The translations under genes and the position numbers were made by a program. From an uncultured Roseovarius sp. (lineage in GTDB: Bacteria > Pseudomonadota > Alphaproteobacteria > Rhodobacterales > Rhodobacteraceae), in the NCBI GenBank assembly GCA_934501475.1, contig CAKSUL010000012.1, forward strand, positions 1 through 43,639: DNA of 43,639 bases, given 5' to 3'. Shown one piece after another: positions 8,850-15,652 of this stretch; positions within the stretch are counted from its first letter, which is position 1; every line of letters begins with the position of its first letter. The notes beneath the pieces are model-generated. The model did not search any database. It worked only from the letters and a program-made list of their open reading frames with translations, and was not told the origin of the DNA.

Positions 8850-9746
8850 TCACGCGTCGGTCAACATGCCTTTCTCCGCCGCCAGGCTGCGCATCCGTTT
8901 CTGCAGCTTTTCAAAGGCGCGCACCTCGATCTGGCGGATGCGTTCGCGGCTGACGTCATATTGCCCGCTCAGATCCTCGAGGGTGACGACCTGATCGCTG
9001 AGGCGACGCTGGGTCAGGATGTCCTTTTCGCGATCATTGAGCACATCCATCGCAGCAGTCAGCATTTCGCGGCGGATTTCCAGCTCGTCGCGCGCTTCGT
9101 AATCACCGGCCTGATCGGCATCTTCATCCTCAAGCCAGTCCTGCCATTGCATCGTGCCTTCGCCGTCCGAACCGACCGTGGCGTTGAGCGACGCGTCGCC
9201 CCCCGACATGCGCCGGTTCATCGAGATCACTTCGTCCTCGGTCACGCCCAGTTGCGTCGCGATGATCTTGACGTTGTCGGGGTGCAGATCACCCTCTTCC
9301 AGCGCGCCGATCTTGTTCTTGGCCTTGCGCAGGTTGAAGAACAGCTTTTTCTGCGCCGAGGTGGTGCCCAGCTTGACCATCGACCACGAACGCAGCACAT
9401 ATTCCTGGATGCTGGCCCGGATCCACCACATGGCGTAGGTCGCCAGGCGAAAGCCCCTTTCGGGGTCGAATCGCTTGACCGCCTGCATCAACCCGACATT
9501 CGCCTCCGAGATCACCTCGGCCTGCGGCAGGCCATAGCCGCGATAGCCCATGGCGATCTTGGCCGCGAGCCGCAAATGCGACGTCACCATGCGATGCGCC
9601 GCCTCGGTATCGCCCTTTTCGACCCAGGCCTTGGCCAGCATGTATTCCTCTTCCGGCTCAAGCAGGGGAAACTTGCGGATTTCCTGCATATAGCGGTTTA
9701 GACCGCCTTCCGGAGTCGGGGCGGGCAGATTTGCGTAATTGGACAT
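8850..9746 (-). CDS. rpoH: Heat-shock sigma factor RpoH (sigma-32 family)
   Basis: A sigma-70 family factor of 298 residues that directs RNA polymerase to heat-shock-type promoters. Region 2 is clear (DPERGFRLATYAMWWIRASIQEYVLRSWSMVK), as is region 4 with the helix-turn-helix VTLEDLSGQYDVSRERIRQIEVRAFEKLQKRM. The QRRLSD segment and overall size fit RpoH rather than RpoD. The true start is the ATG at 9746 with GGGAGGG 9 nt upstream; a GTG at 9764 is also in frame but lacks a site. Rhodobacterales often have two RpoH paralogues; which one this is cannot be decided here. A CtrA-type box lies 30 nt upstream of the start. Confidence 0.95.
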   Translation of the reverse strand: MSNYANLPAPTPEGGLNRYMQEIRKFPLLEPEEEYMLAKAWVEKGDTEAAHRMVTSHLRLAAKIAMGYRGYGLPQAEVISEANVGLMQAVKRFDPERGFRLATYAMWWIRASIQEYVLRSWSMVKLGTTSAQKKLFFNLRKAKNKIGALEEGDLHPDNVKIIATQLGVTEDEVISMNRRMSGGDASLNATVGSDGEGTMQWQDWLEDEDADQAGDYEARDELEIRREMLTAAMDVLNDREKDILTQRRLSDQVVTLEDLSGQYDVSRERIRQIEVRAFEKLQKRMRSLAAEKGMLTDA

Positions 9747-9775
9747 GTGTACAGTCCCTCCCACATGTATATCCT

Positions 9776-9791
9776 GTTAACATCGACTTAA
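9776..9791 (-). promoter_or_regulatory. CtrA-type box upstream of rpoH
   Basis: On the minus strand the sequence reads TTAA-GTCGATG-TTAAC, an exact match to the CtrA consensus TTAA-N7-TTAAC known from Caulobacter and shared by Rhodobacterales CtrA. It lies 30 nt upstream of the rpoH ATG. A TTGAAA (9808-9813) further upstream with a 16-17 nt spacer could form a promoter whose -10 region overlaps the box, which would imply repression. Binding is inferred. Confidence 0.5.
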
Positions 9792-9830
9792 TCGCCAGCC
9801 CGGCCCTTTTCAAGGTGGATAGGGCATAAA

Positions 9831-9864
9831 TGTTAACCCATTATGAAGTGTTAACCCCGTATGA
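9831..9864 (+). repeat. Direct repeat with GTTAAC palindromes, rpoH upstream region
   Basis: TGTTAACCCATTATGA (9831-9846) and TGTTAACCCCGTATGA (9849-9864) are direct repeats 18 nt apart (14 of 16 identical). A third GTTAAC lies at 9776-9781 within the CtrA box. All are in the 207-nt gap before rpoH, so they are candidate operator sites. No gene is seen in this gap. Confidence 0.6.
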
Positions 9865-9953
9865 CGGTGAAAGTTCCGTCGCTGCCAGCTTTTTGTCAGC
9901 GCCTCACGCGCTTGTGCGCGAAACTGCCCCCGGATGGGGTGGAGTCCGCCCCT

Positions 9954-10979
9954 TCAGCCGCGCAGCGCCGCCATCAGCGCCTGCATGTCGGCGGGGATAT
10001 CAGCCTCAAAGCGCATGTCCTCACCGCTGACCGGGTGCGAAAATCCCAGCACGGCGGCATGAAGCGCCTGACGCGCAAAGGCGCGCGCCGCCTCGGCCCC
10101 CGCCTCACCGACGGATTTCAGCGCCAGCTTGCGCCGCCCGCCATAGGTGGGATCGCCGATCAGGCCGTGACCGCAATGGGCCATATGCACGCGGATTTGA
10201 TGCGTGCGCCCGGTTTCCAGCCAGCAATCCAGCAAAGAGGCCACCGGGGGCGCACCGAAACGCTCGACGATACGCGCGCGGGTGACGGCATGACGCCCGC
10301 CGGTGAACAGCACCGCCTGTTTCTGGCGGTCCGTGCGGTGGCGGGCCAGTTGGGTGGTGATGCACAGGGTATTTCCCGGCTCAAAGCTGACGCCGCGGAT
10401 GCCGCGCAGGCGCGGATCGCTCGCATCGGGCACGCCGTTCACCACGGCGCTGTATTTGCGCTCGACCCTGTGGGCCTCGAACTGGGCGGCAAGGCCGTGA
10501 TGCGCGCGGTCCGATTTCGCCACCACCAACAGGCCCGATGTGTCCTTGTCGATGCGATGCACGATTCCCGGCCGTTTGGAGCCGCCCACACCGGACAATT
10601 CCCCGCCGAAATGATGCAGCAGCGCATTGACCAGCGTGCCCGACGGCGTGCCCGGCGCGGGATGCACCACCATGCCCGCCGGCTTGTTGATCACGATCAG
10701 GTCCGCGTCCTCGAACACGATCTCAAGCGCGATATCCTGCGGCAGGATATGGCTGTCCTCGGCCACGGGCACGGTGATGCGCACGAGGTCGCCCTCGGCC
10801 ACCCTGGCCTTGGGATCGGCCACCACGTCACCGTTCAGCGTCACCTGACCGTCGCTGATCAGCCGCGCCAGCCGTGTGCGCGACAGGGCAGCGTCCTCTG
10901 GCACATCACGCGAAAGCGCCTTATCAAGGCGCGGCGGCGGATTTTCCGAGATCCGGACAGTCAAACAGGTAGAGCCCAT
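9954..10979 (-). CDS. RluA-family 23S rRNA pseudouridine synthase (RluD-like)
   Basis: A protein of 341 residues. An N-terminal S4 domain (about 15-70, RLARLISDGQVTLNGDVV) is followed by the pseudouridine synthase domain. The catalytic motif HRIDKDTSGLLVVAK places the active Asp at residue 144, and INKPAGMVVHPAPG and TGRTHQIRVHMAHCGHGLIGDPTYGG are typical of RluD/RluC enzymes. It should isomerise uridines in large-subunit rRNA, with helix 69 as the target if truly RluD. The chosen ATG overlaps by 2 nt the start of the divergent small membrane protein gene. A TTG five codons downstream is an alternative start, so the N-terminus is the least certain part. Confidence 0.92.
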   Translation of the reverse strand: MGSTCLTVRISENPPPRLDKALSRDVPEDAALSRTRLARLISDGQVTLNGDVVADPKARVAEGDLVRITVPVAEDSHILPQDIALEIVFEDADLIVINKPAGMVVHPAPGTPSGTLVNALLHHFGGELSGVGGSKRPGIVHRIDKDTSGLLVVAKSDRAHHGLAAQFEAHRVERKYSAVVNGVPDASDPRLRGIRGVSFEPGNTLCITTQLARHRTDRQKQAVLFTGGRHAVTRARIVERFGAPPVASLLDCWLETGRTHQIRVHMAHCGHGLIGDPTYGGRRKLALKSVGEAGAEAARAFARQALHAAVLGFSHPVSGEDMRFEADIPADMQALMAALRG

Positions 10980-11304
10980 GAACGATGATCCTCAGCCGGT
11001 CGATCCGGCGCTGGTAAAATATCTGCGCGTGCTGGTCACGGTGCTGACTGTCACGATGATCGTCGGGTTTCTAGTGATCATTGCGCTGCTTGTCATCAGG
11101 TTCTCGGACACAGCGCCGAAAATCACCCCGGATGCCGCCGGCGCGCCGCTGACCCTGCCCGCTGCGATCACCCTGCCCGAGGGCGCGCGCGCCACCGCCT
11201 TTACCCAAGGGGAGGATTGGTTTGGGGTGGTCACCGATCAGGACCAGATCCTGATTTATGAACGCGCGAGCGGCGCATTGCGCCAGACCATCACCCTGGA
11301 CTGA
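10978..11304 (+). CDS. Single-span membrane protein, DUF6476-like
   Basis: A protein of 108 residues. A short polar N-terminus (MNDDPQPVDPALVKYLRV) is followed by one transmembrane helix (about 18-42, VLVTVLTVTMIVGFLVIIALLVIRF) and a small soluble domain of beta character ending in YERASGALRQTITLD. It resembles a small family conserved in Rhodobacterales (DUF6476, from memory). The soluble part is probably periplasmic. AGGTAGAG lies 3-9 nt before the ATG. The start codon overlaps that of the divergent pseudouridine synthase by 2 nt, so the promoters of both must lie inside each other's coding region. Function unknown. Confidence 0.85.
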   Translation: MNDDPQPVDPALVKYLRVLVTVLTVTMIVGFLVIIALLVIRFSDTAPKITPDAAGAPLTLPAAITLPEGARATAFTQGEDWFGVVTDQDQILIYERASGALRQTITLD

Positions 11305-11356
11305 ACCCGCATATGCGCCCCTATGCAAGCCCGCCGAAACCATGCATGATCCGGCC

Positions 11357-11725
11357 ATGTCGTTGACGCGTTGGATATGGCTGCTGATGGCAGTGTGGGC
11401 GGTGCTGTTTGCCGCCTCATTCGCAATGGCCTTTCTGACCGGGCCAAGCGGCGACGGCTTTACCCGCGGGTTGAACCGGATCGAGATCTTCGCGCAGCTT
11501 CAGTTCGGCGCAGGCGCGGTTGGCGGGCTGATCTGGCTGATCGGGCGGCGGCTGACGCGGGGCAGCGCGCTGCGCTGGATCAGCCGCATACCGGTGCTGA
11601 TGGTCGCGCTGCTGATCGCGGTGATCGGCGGGATCATCGCCTACGCCCAGATCAGCCAACCCGCCCTCACCCCCCTGCCCGCCCTGCAACCGACCGACGC
11701 GATTCCGGTGCCCCCGGCCGAGTGA
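11357..11725 (+). CDS. Small integral membrane protein, unknown function
   Basis: A protein of about 122 residues with three predicted transmembrane helices: LLMAVWAVLFAASFAMAFL, FGAGAVGGLIWLIGRRL and IPVLMVALLIAVIGGIIAYA. It ends in a Pro-rich tail (PALTPLPALQPTDAIPVPPAE). Neither candidate start has a convincing ribosome-binding site. The ATG at 11357 begins directly before the first helix, and an in-frame ATG at 11342 adds five residues. It lies 52 nt after the DUF6476-like gene and may be cotranscribed with it. No family was recognised. Confidence 0.75.
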   Translation: MSLTRWIWLLMAVWAVLFAASFAMAFLTGPSGDGFTRGLNRIEIFAQLQFGAGAVGGLIWLIGRRLTRGSALRWISRIPVLMVALLIAVIGGIIAYAQISQPALTPLPALQPTDAIPVPPAE

Positions 11726-11762
11726 GCGCCCCGTCTCGCCGCCACCGCACACGCGCGTCCAA

Positions 11763-11803
11763 GTGAAAAATCAGGGCTGCGCTGATTTGACGCAAATTTT
11801 CAC
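11763..11803. promoter_or_regulatory. Nested inverted repeats upstream of sulfite dehydrogenase
   Basis: An inner hairpin AAATCAG/CTGATTT (11768-11774 with 11782-11788) lies inside an outer pair GTGAAAA/TTTTCAC (11763-11769 with 11797-11803). The block lies 38 nt after the preceding membrane-protein stop and 70 nt before the dehydrogenase start. It could be the terminator of the upstream unit or an operator for the sulfite genes. No confident promoter hexamers were found. Confidence 0.45.
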
Positions 11804-11873
11804 CAATTGATGGAACATGTGAACACCCGCGGGCGTTGTCATTCGTAACGCGTTATTTTCAAGGGAGAAGATC

Positions 11874-13169
11874 ATGGCACTTGATCAAGGAAAGCCCCGC
11901 GGGCTGCACAGCTTTTTTGCCGAGGACCCGGAAAAAGCGGATGAAGAGTTCTTCGGGCGCGTCCCGAATGCCGATCGCCGCGGGTTTCTGAAGCGCACCG
12001 GCCTTGCCACCATGGCGGCGATGGTCGGCACCTCGATTCCGTTTCATCGCAATATTCCCATCGGCTTTGTCCCCGCTGCCCTGGCGCAAGAGGACGTGCT
12101 GGTGGGCAAGGACGGTCTGACGCTGCTCAATGATCGTCCGGTGAACGCCGAAACGCCGCCCGAATTGCTGGATGACCCGATCACGCCGACCGCGCGCCAT
12201 TTCGTGCGCAACAACGGCATCCCCCCCGAGACGGTGGACGCCGACAGCTGGACGCTGAAGATCGACGGTTTCGTGGATAACGAACTGGAGCTGTCGATCG
12301 CCGATCTGCGCGAACAGTTCGAGGTCGTCACCATGGCCCTGACGGTGGAATGCGGCGGCAACGGTCGCGCGGGGTTCAACCCGCCCGCGAAGGGCAACCA
12401 GTGGACCTATGGCGCGGTCGCCTGCTCGGAATGGACCGGCGTGCGCCTCAAGGACGTGCTGGAAAAGGCCGGCGTTCAGTCCAACGTGATCTATACGGCC
12501 CATTACGGCGCGGACACGCATCTGTCGGGCGATCCGGAAAAACTGCCGATTTCGCGGGGCCTGCCGATCGAGAAGGCGATGACAGACGATATCCTGATCG
12601 CCTTTGAAATGAACGGCGAGGCGATGCACCCGCTGAACGGCGCGCCGCTGCGTCTGGTGGTTCCGGGCTGGCCGGGATCGACCTCGCAGAAATGGCTCAC
12701 GCGGATCGAACTGCGCGATGTGGTGCATGACGGTGCGAAAATGACCGGAACATCCTATCGCGTGCCCAACCGCCCCGTCGCCCCCGGCGAGGATGTCGCC
12801 ACCGAGGATTTCGTCATCATCGAGCGGATGCCGGTGAAATCGCTGGTCACCTTCCCGGCCAATGGCGCCGAAATCGGCATGGAAACCGAAGTGCGCGGCC
12901 ATGCGTGGTCCGGTGACCGCACCGTCAGCAAGCTGGAAATCTCCAAGGATTTCGGCGCATCCTGGCAGGAGGCCGAGCTGGACGATCCGGCCAATTCGGG
13001 TGCCTGGCAGAACTGGCGCGCCAATGTCACCTTTCCCCAGGCCGGCTATTACGAGGTCTGGGCACGCGCGACCGACAGCGAAGGCGTGATGCAGCCCTTT
13101 GCCATCGACTGGAATCCCAAAGGGTATCTCAACAACACCATGCACCGCGTTGGCCTGCGGGTAAGCTGA
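11874..13169 (+). CDS. Tat-exported molybdenum sulfite dehydrogenase (SoxC/SorA/SorT family)
   Basis: A protein of 431 residues that should oxidise sulfite to sulfate in the periplasm. The twin-arginine motif RRGFLKR begins at Arg35 and is followed by a hydrophobic stretch and an ALAQ cleavage-like site near 70. The molybdopterin domain contains the cysteine that ligates Mo (TVECGGNGR, Cys160), and the [21 protein letters not shown] segment is highly characteristic of the family. The Mo-co dimerisation domain follows (from about 300). GGGAG lies about 8 nt before the ATG. The next gene encodes a c-type cytochrome, the expected electron acceptor. No other sox genes are nearby, which favours a stand-alone SorT/SorA-type enzyme over SoxCD of the thiosulfate complex, though SoxC cannot be excluded. 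Confidence 0.9.
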   Translation: MALDQGKPRGLHSFFAEDPEKADEEFFGRVPNADRRGFLKRTGLATMAAMVGTSIPFHRNIPIGFVPAALAQEDVLVGKDGLTLLNDRPVNAETPPELLDDPITPTARHFVRNNGIPPETVDADSWTLKIDGFVDNELELSIADLREQFEVVTMALTVECGGNGRAGFNPPAKGNQWTYGAVACSEWTGVRLKDVLEKAGVQSNVIYTAHYGADTHLSGDPEKLPISRGLPIEKAMTDDILIAFEMNGEAMHPLNGAPLRLVVPGWPGSTSQKWLTRIELRDVVHDGAKMTGTSYRVPNRPVAPGEDVATEDFVIIERMPVKSLVTFPANGAEIGMETEVRGHAWSGDRTVSKLEISKDFGASWQEAELDDPANSGAWQNWRANVTFPQAGYYEVWARATDSEGVMQPFAIDWNPKGYLNNTMHRVGLRVS

Positions 13170-13178
13170 GACCGAACA

Positions 13179-13200
13179 GAGGGGGCCGATGCGCCCCCTC
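13179..13200 (+). promoter_or_regulatory. GC-rich intercistronic hairpin
   Basis: GAGGGGGC pairs with GCCCCCTC (8 bp, 6-nt loop) in the 52-nt gap between the sulfite dehydrogenase and its cytochrome. No T-run follows. It probably limits read-through or protects the upstream message, setting the ratio of the two subunits. Confidence 0.5.
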
Positions 13201-13221
13201 ATCCCATCTGCGGAGACACAA

Positions 13222-13938
13222 ATGAAACGACTAATCCACTGTGCCGCCCTGGCATTGGGCGCAACGCTTTTTTACGCCTCCCCCCTGCTGGCCGATCTGA
13301 CCGAGGATCTGGCCACAGCCGATATCAAAGCCGGCGAAAAGGTGTTCCGGAAATGCAAGGCCTGCCACACCGCCGACCCTGACGGGCGCAACATGACCGG
13401 CCCCAACCTCTATGGAATCGTCGGTCGCAAGGTCGCAGCGGTTGAGGGTTTCAGCTATTCCAGCGCCATGGCCGAATATGGCGGTGAATGGACGCCCGAA
13501 CGTCTGGACGCCTACCTGACCAAGCCGCGCGCGGTGGTCAAAGGCACCAAGATGAGCTTTGCCGGACTGCCAAAGGATAAGGACCGCATCAACCTGATCG
13601 CCTATCTGAACACGCAATCCGACACGCCGCTGCCCTTTGGCGCAACGCAAGAGGCGGGCACGCACGACACATCCGAGGCAGATCAAGCCGATGAGAACGA
13701 ATTCGGCCTGCTGAAAAACGCGCCCGGCGTCGAGACCACCTTTTACAGTTGCACCGCCTGTCATTCGGAAATGATCATTGCGCAACAGGGTCTTAGCCGC
13801 GCGAATTGGGACGATCTGCTGGATTGGATGATCGAAGAGCAAGGCATGAACGAACCCGACGCGCAAGAGCGCACCGAAATCCTCGACTACCTTGCCGAGC
13901 ATTATAACGAGGATCGCCCGAACTTTCCGCGCCGCTGA
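13222..13938 (+). CDS. Two-heme periplasmic cytochrome c, partner of sulfite dehydrogenase
   Basis: A protein of 238 residues. The signal peptide is [20 protein letters not shown] up to about residue 24 (LLAD). The first domain (about 27-135) is a class I cytochrome c of c2/c550 type, with CKACH at 45-49 and the likely axial Met111 in KGTKMSFAG. After an acidic linker (about 145-165, EADQADENE) comes a short second domain with CTACH at 177-181 and an [17 protein letters not shown] segment, similar to the small cytochrome subunit of sulfite dehydrogenases (SorB type). The start is the ATG at 13222 with GGAGA 7 nt before it; an in-frame upstream ATG has no such site. It should accept electrons from the adjacent dehydrogenase and pass them to cytochrome c or an oxidase. 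Confidence 0.88.
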   Translation: MKRLIHCAALALGATLFYASPLLADLTEDLATADIKAGEKVFRKCKACHTADPDGRNMTGPNLYGIVGRKVAAVEGFSYSSAMAEYGGEWTPERLDAYLTKPRAVVKGTKMSFAGLPKDKDRINLIAYLNTQSDTPLPFGATQEAGTHDTSEADQADENEFGLLKNAPGVETTFYSCTACHSEMIIAQQGLSRANWDDLLDWMIEEQGMNEPDAQERTEILDYLAEHYNEDRPNFPRR

Positions 13939-14002
13939 GCGTGATCCTTGGCCACGCGAACAGCGCAACCGTGCCGGACCGTCCGTCAGCGAAAATGGGG
14001 GG

Positions 14003-14079
14003 TGGTACCACCTCCTGGTCTCGAACCAGGGACCTCTTGATCCACAATCAAGCGCTCTAACCAACTGAGCTAAGGCGGC
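14003..14079 (-). tRNA. tRNA-His (anticodon GTG)
   Basis: A full cloverleaf can be folded. The acceptor GCCGCCT pairs with AGGTGGT (two G-U pairs, including G1-U72). The D-arm follows as GCTCAGTTGGTTAGAGC. The anticodon stem CTTGA/TCAAG surrounds the loop TTGTGGA with anticodon GTG, and the T-arm is CCTGG-TTCGAGA-CCAGG. The discriminator is A73 and CCA is encoded. The base before G1 is T, so the G-1 found in most tRNA-His is not encoded. A73, U72 and no G-1 are the identity features described for alphaproteobacterial tRNA-His and its matching HisRS. Confidence 0.95.
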
Positions 14080-14088
14080 ACTACCGGC

Positions 14089-14117
14089 GATTTAGCCATC
14101 CCGCGCCGCAAATGCAA
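14089..14117 (-). promoter_or_regulatory. Promoter of tRNA-His
   Basis: Minus strand: TTGCAT (14112-14117), a 17-nt spacer, then TAAATC (14089-14094), ending 9 nt before the mature tRNA 5' end. Spacing is ideal for the housekeeping sigma factor. Confidence 0.55.
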
Positions 14118-14274
14118 CCCCGTTTAGGGCGTTTTGCGCAGGTCCCGCACCGGGCTGGCGGGCTGGCGCGTTCTTGCAAAGCGGGCCGTTTCACGCTACG
14201 CCGCCAGCAAGGGCTTTTGCATCCTTCCTCGTCAGGAAAACCGCAAGGGGCTTTGACACCGACAGGGGGCGACC

Positions 14275-14463
14275 ATGGGCATGAACACCGAACGCGACAT
14301 CGAGGCGAATCTTCAGATCGGGCCGACCGACCTGGGCATGGTGCGCATCTTCGTCGAATCGCAAGGCACCGAGATCCCCATGGATTTCACCCCCGAAGAG
14401 GCCGAGGAAATCGCCGCCGAAATCATCGCCGCCGCCAAGGCGGCACAGGCGCGCGGTTCATAG
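14275..14463 (+). CDS. Small DUF6324-like protein
   Basis: A protein of 62 residues with no cysteine or membrane segment. The middle reads LGMVRIFVESQGTEIPMDFTPEEAEEIAAEIIAAA: a strand followed by an acidic amphipathic helix. It resembles a short family conserved in Rhodobacterales (DUF6324, from memory). GGGGG lies 5 nt before the first ATG; a second ATG two codons later is possible. Its stop overlaps the end of mmcB by 6 nt on the opposite strand, an unusual tail-to-tail overlap. Function unknown. Confidence 0.8.
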   Translation: MGMNTERDIEANLQIGPTDLGMVRIFVESQGTEIPMDFTPEEAEEIAAEIIAAAKAAQARGS

Positions 14464-14889
14464 GCGCGGATCGCGCAGCGCCTGCAGGCGGCGCGCCGCA
14501 TCACGGGCAAACCTGCGCGTCAACGCCGTGCGCCGCGCCGCGGCAAGGCGGGTTTGCGGCCCCATGCGGATGATCTCGGCGCTATAGGCATCCGCAATGA
14601 TCAGCCCGGTGCCATCGGGCAAAAGATCGGTCGGGAACGCGCCGTCCACCGCCCAGAAATACCGGTCACACCAATCCAGATAGCCCTGCCATTTGCCGTC
14701 GGTCTGAAAATCAACGCGGCTGGACTTGCATTCGATCACCCAGATCTCGCCCTTGGGGCCAAGGGCCATGACATCGACCCGCTTGCCGCGCTCAGGCGCG
14801 AATTCCTCGATGCAGGCATAGTCATAGCCGCGCAGATGGCGGCACACGCCACGCGCAAGCAACTGGCCGGGTTGTAACATCTGATCCAT
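14458..14889 (-). CDS. mmcB: SOS-regulated DNA repair protein MmcB
   Basis: A protein of about 143 residues of the MmcB family (DUF1052), with a PD-(D/E)xK nuclease-like core. The acidic residue in KRVDVMAL and the ExK pair in WVIECKSS fit the D...ExK active-site pattern (about residues 36-58). In Caulobacter, mmcB is an SOS gene needed for mitomycin C resistance; the function here is inferred from that. The start could be the ATG at 14889 or the one three codons later at 14880; neither has a good SD. An exact alphaproteobacterial LexA box lies 12 nt upstream of the first. It shares its upstream region with the divergent 6S-like RNA. Confidence 0.88.
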   Translation of the reverse strand: MDQMLQPGQLLARGVCRHLRGYDYACIEEFAPERGKRVDVMALGPKGEIWVIECKSSRVDFQTDGKWQGYLDWCDRYFWAVDGAFPTDLLPDGTGLIIADAYSAEIIRMGPQTRLAAARRTALTRRFARDAARRLQALRDPRL

Positions 14890-14900
14890 GATGGATTTGT

Positions 14901-14915
14901 GAACAGGAGGTGAAC
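14901..14915 (-). promoter_or_regulatory. LexA (SOS) box upstream of mmcB
   Basis: The minus strand reads GTTC-ACCTCCT-GTTC, a perfect match to the alphaproteobacterial LexA operator GTTC-N7-GTTC. It lies 12-26 nt upstream of the mmcB start, where a repressor would cover the promoter. This supports DNA-damage induction of mmcB. Confidence 0.85.
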
Positions 14916-14937
14916 AAAAATCAACCCCTTCTGCCCC

Positions 14938-14966
14938 TTGTTGCGCGCCCCCGCACGCACTAGATT
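14938..14966 (+). promoter_or_regulatory. Promoter of the 6S-like RNA
   Basis: TTGTTG (14938-14943), a 17-nt spacer and TAGATT (14961-14966) end 5 nt before the closing stem of the structured RNA. Hexamers and spacing fit a housekeeping promoter. Confidence 0.6.
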
Positions 14967-14971
14967 GTGCA

Positions 14972-15134
14972 GTGGCGGGTGCTGCCCTTCTCGTGACTGG
15001 TTGCATTCCGGTGGCCTTAAGCAATTCCGAGGGAGCTGGCTCTGTCCGGACCGTGGTCCGGTTACCCGGTGCCCACCTGTACATACAGGTCCTCGGGAAT
15101 GAGAGAACCAAACGGCTGCGTGCGGGCCCGCCAC
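14972..15134 (+). ncRNA. ssrS: Structured RNA, best fit 6S RNA
   Basis: A 163-nt element closed by GTGGCGGG (14972-14979) with CCCGCCAC (15127-15134). Inside are matching pieces CTTCTC/GAGAG and GGTT/AACC flanking an open region. A long-range stem ATTCCGAGG/CCTCGGGAAT and apical hairpins follow, including CCGGACC-GT-GGTCCGG and ACCTGT-ACAT-ACAGGT. A closed outer stem, a central bubble and an irregular apical arm in about 160 nt, with its own promoter and no reading frame, are the hallmarks of 6S RNA, which binds RNA polymerase in stationary phase. SRP RNA was considered and rejected because its conserved GGAAGGAAGCAG loop is absent. The identity rests on structure and my recollection of alphaproteobacterial 6S sequences. 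Confidence 0.68.
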
Positions 15135-15177
15135 CATACCCCTTCGCGCCACCATGTCGCGGCATGTGCGACAATGC

Positions 15178-15202
15178 AAAAGGCCACCCCAACGGGTGGC
15201 CT
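15178..15202. terminator. Bidirectional intrinsic terminator
   Basis: AGGCCACCC (15181-15189) pairs with GGGTGGCCT (15194-15202), loop CAAC. On the minus strand the stem is followed at once by a T-run (complement of AAAA at 15178-15181), so it ends the membrane-protein gene at 15232-15564. On the plus strand it lies 46 nt after the 6S-like RNA, with GTTTTA a few bases on, and may also stop that transcript. Confidence 0.8.
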
Positions 15203-15231
15203 GCGGCGTTTTATTCATCTGCATGAACGCT

Positions 15232-15564
15232 TTAGCGGCGCGACTGATGGCCCCCGCGCCCGGCTGCAACCCGGATCGGGATCATTTCGCCCGTCGGTCT
15301 GGCGACACGGTGACGGCGTCCGCCGCGCGGTTCGTCGTCGTCGTCATCCTTGAGGCGCATCACCGCGATGGCGAATTGCACACCGGCAAACACGATCCCG
15401 TTGGCAAGCCACAGCACCAACAGCGCCAGCCACCCCTTGTCGGAATTCAGAATCAGGTGGCGCAGATGGGCGATATCGAACCACAGCAGCATCCCGACAA
15501 ACAGACCCGCAATGCCAAAACCGATGGCAACATGGGTGATATAGAGACGGATTAGTTTTGGCAT
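15232..15564 (-). CDS. Two-helix membrane protein with Asp run and basic tail
   Basis: A protein of 110 residues. Two transmembrane helices (about 8-30, THVAIGFGIAGLFVGMLLWF, and 45-68, LALLVLWLANGIVFAGVQFAIAVM) are followed by LKDDDDDE and then an Arg/His-rich tail (GGRRHRVARP ... GRGGHQSRR). The ATG has AGGAGT 7 nt upstream; the longer open frame upstream is not used. The tail is probably cytoplasmic by the positive-inside rule. It is convergent with the 6S-like RNA and shares its terminator. No family was recognised with confidence. Confidence 0.82.
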   Translation of the reverse strand: MPKLIRLYITHVAIGFGIAGLFVGMLLWFDIAHLRHLILNSDKGWLALLVLWLANGIVFAGVQFAIAVMRLKDDDDDEPRGGRRHRVARPTGEMIPIRVAAGRGGHQSRR

Positions 15565-15652
15565 GGCCGCGACTCCTGTCTTGTGTCTATCCAATATAGC
15601 CCGATTCAGGCGGGTCTCAAGGGACTGCGCTGAAAATGGCCGATGTGTCGCC

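Noticed and set aside
14972..15134. SRP (4.5S) RNA or tmRNA as the identity of the structured RNA
   Set aside because: The conserved SRP loop GGAAGGAAGCAG is absent. There is no tRNA-like end or tag-peptide frame for tmRNA.
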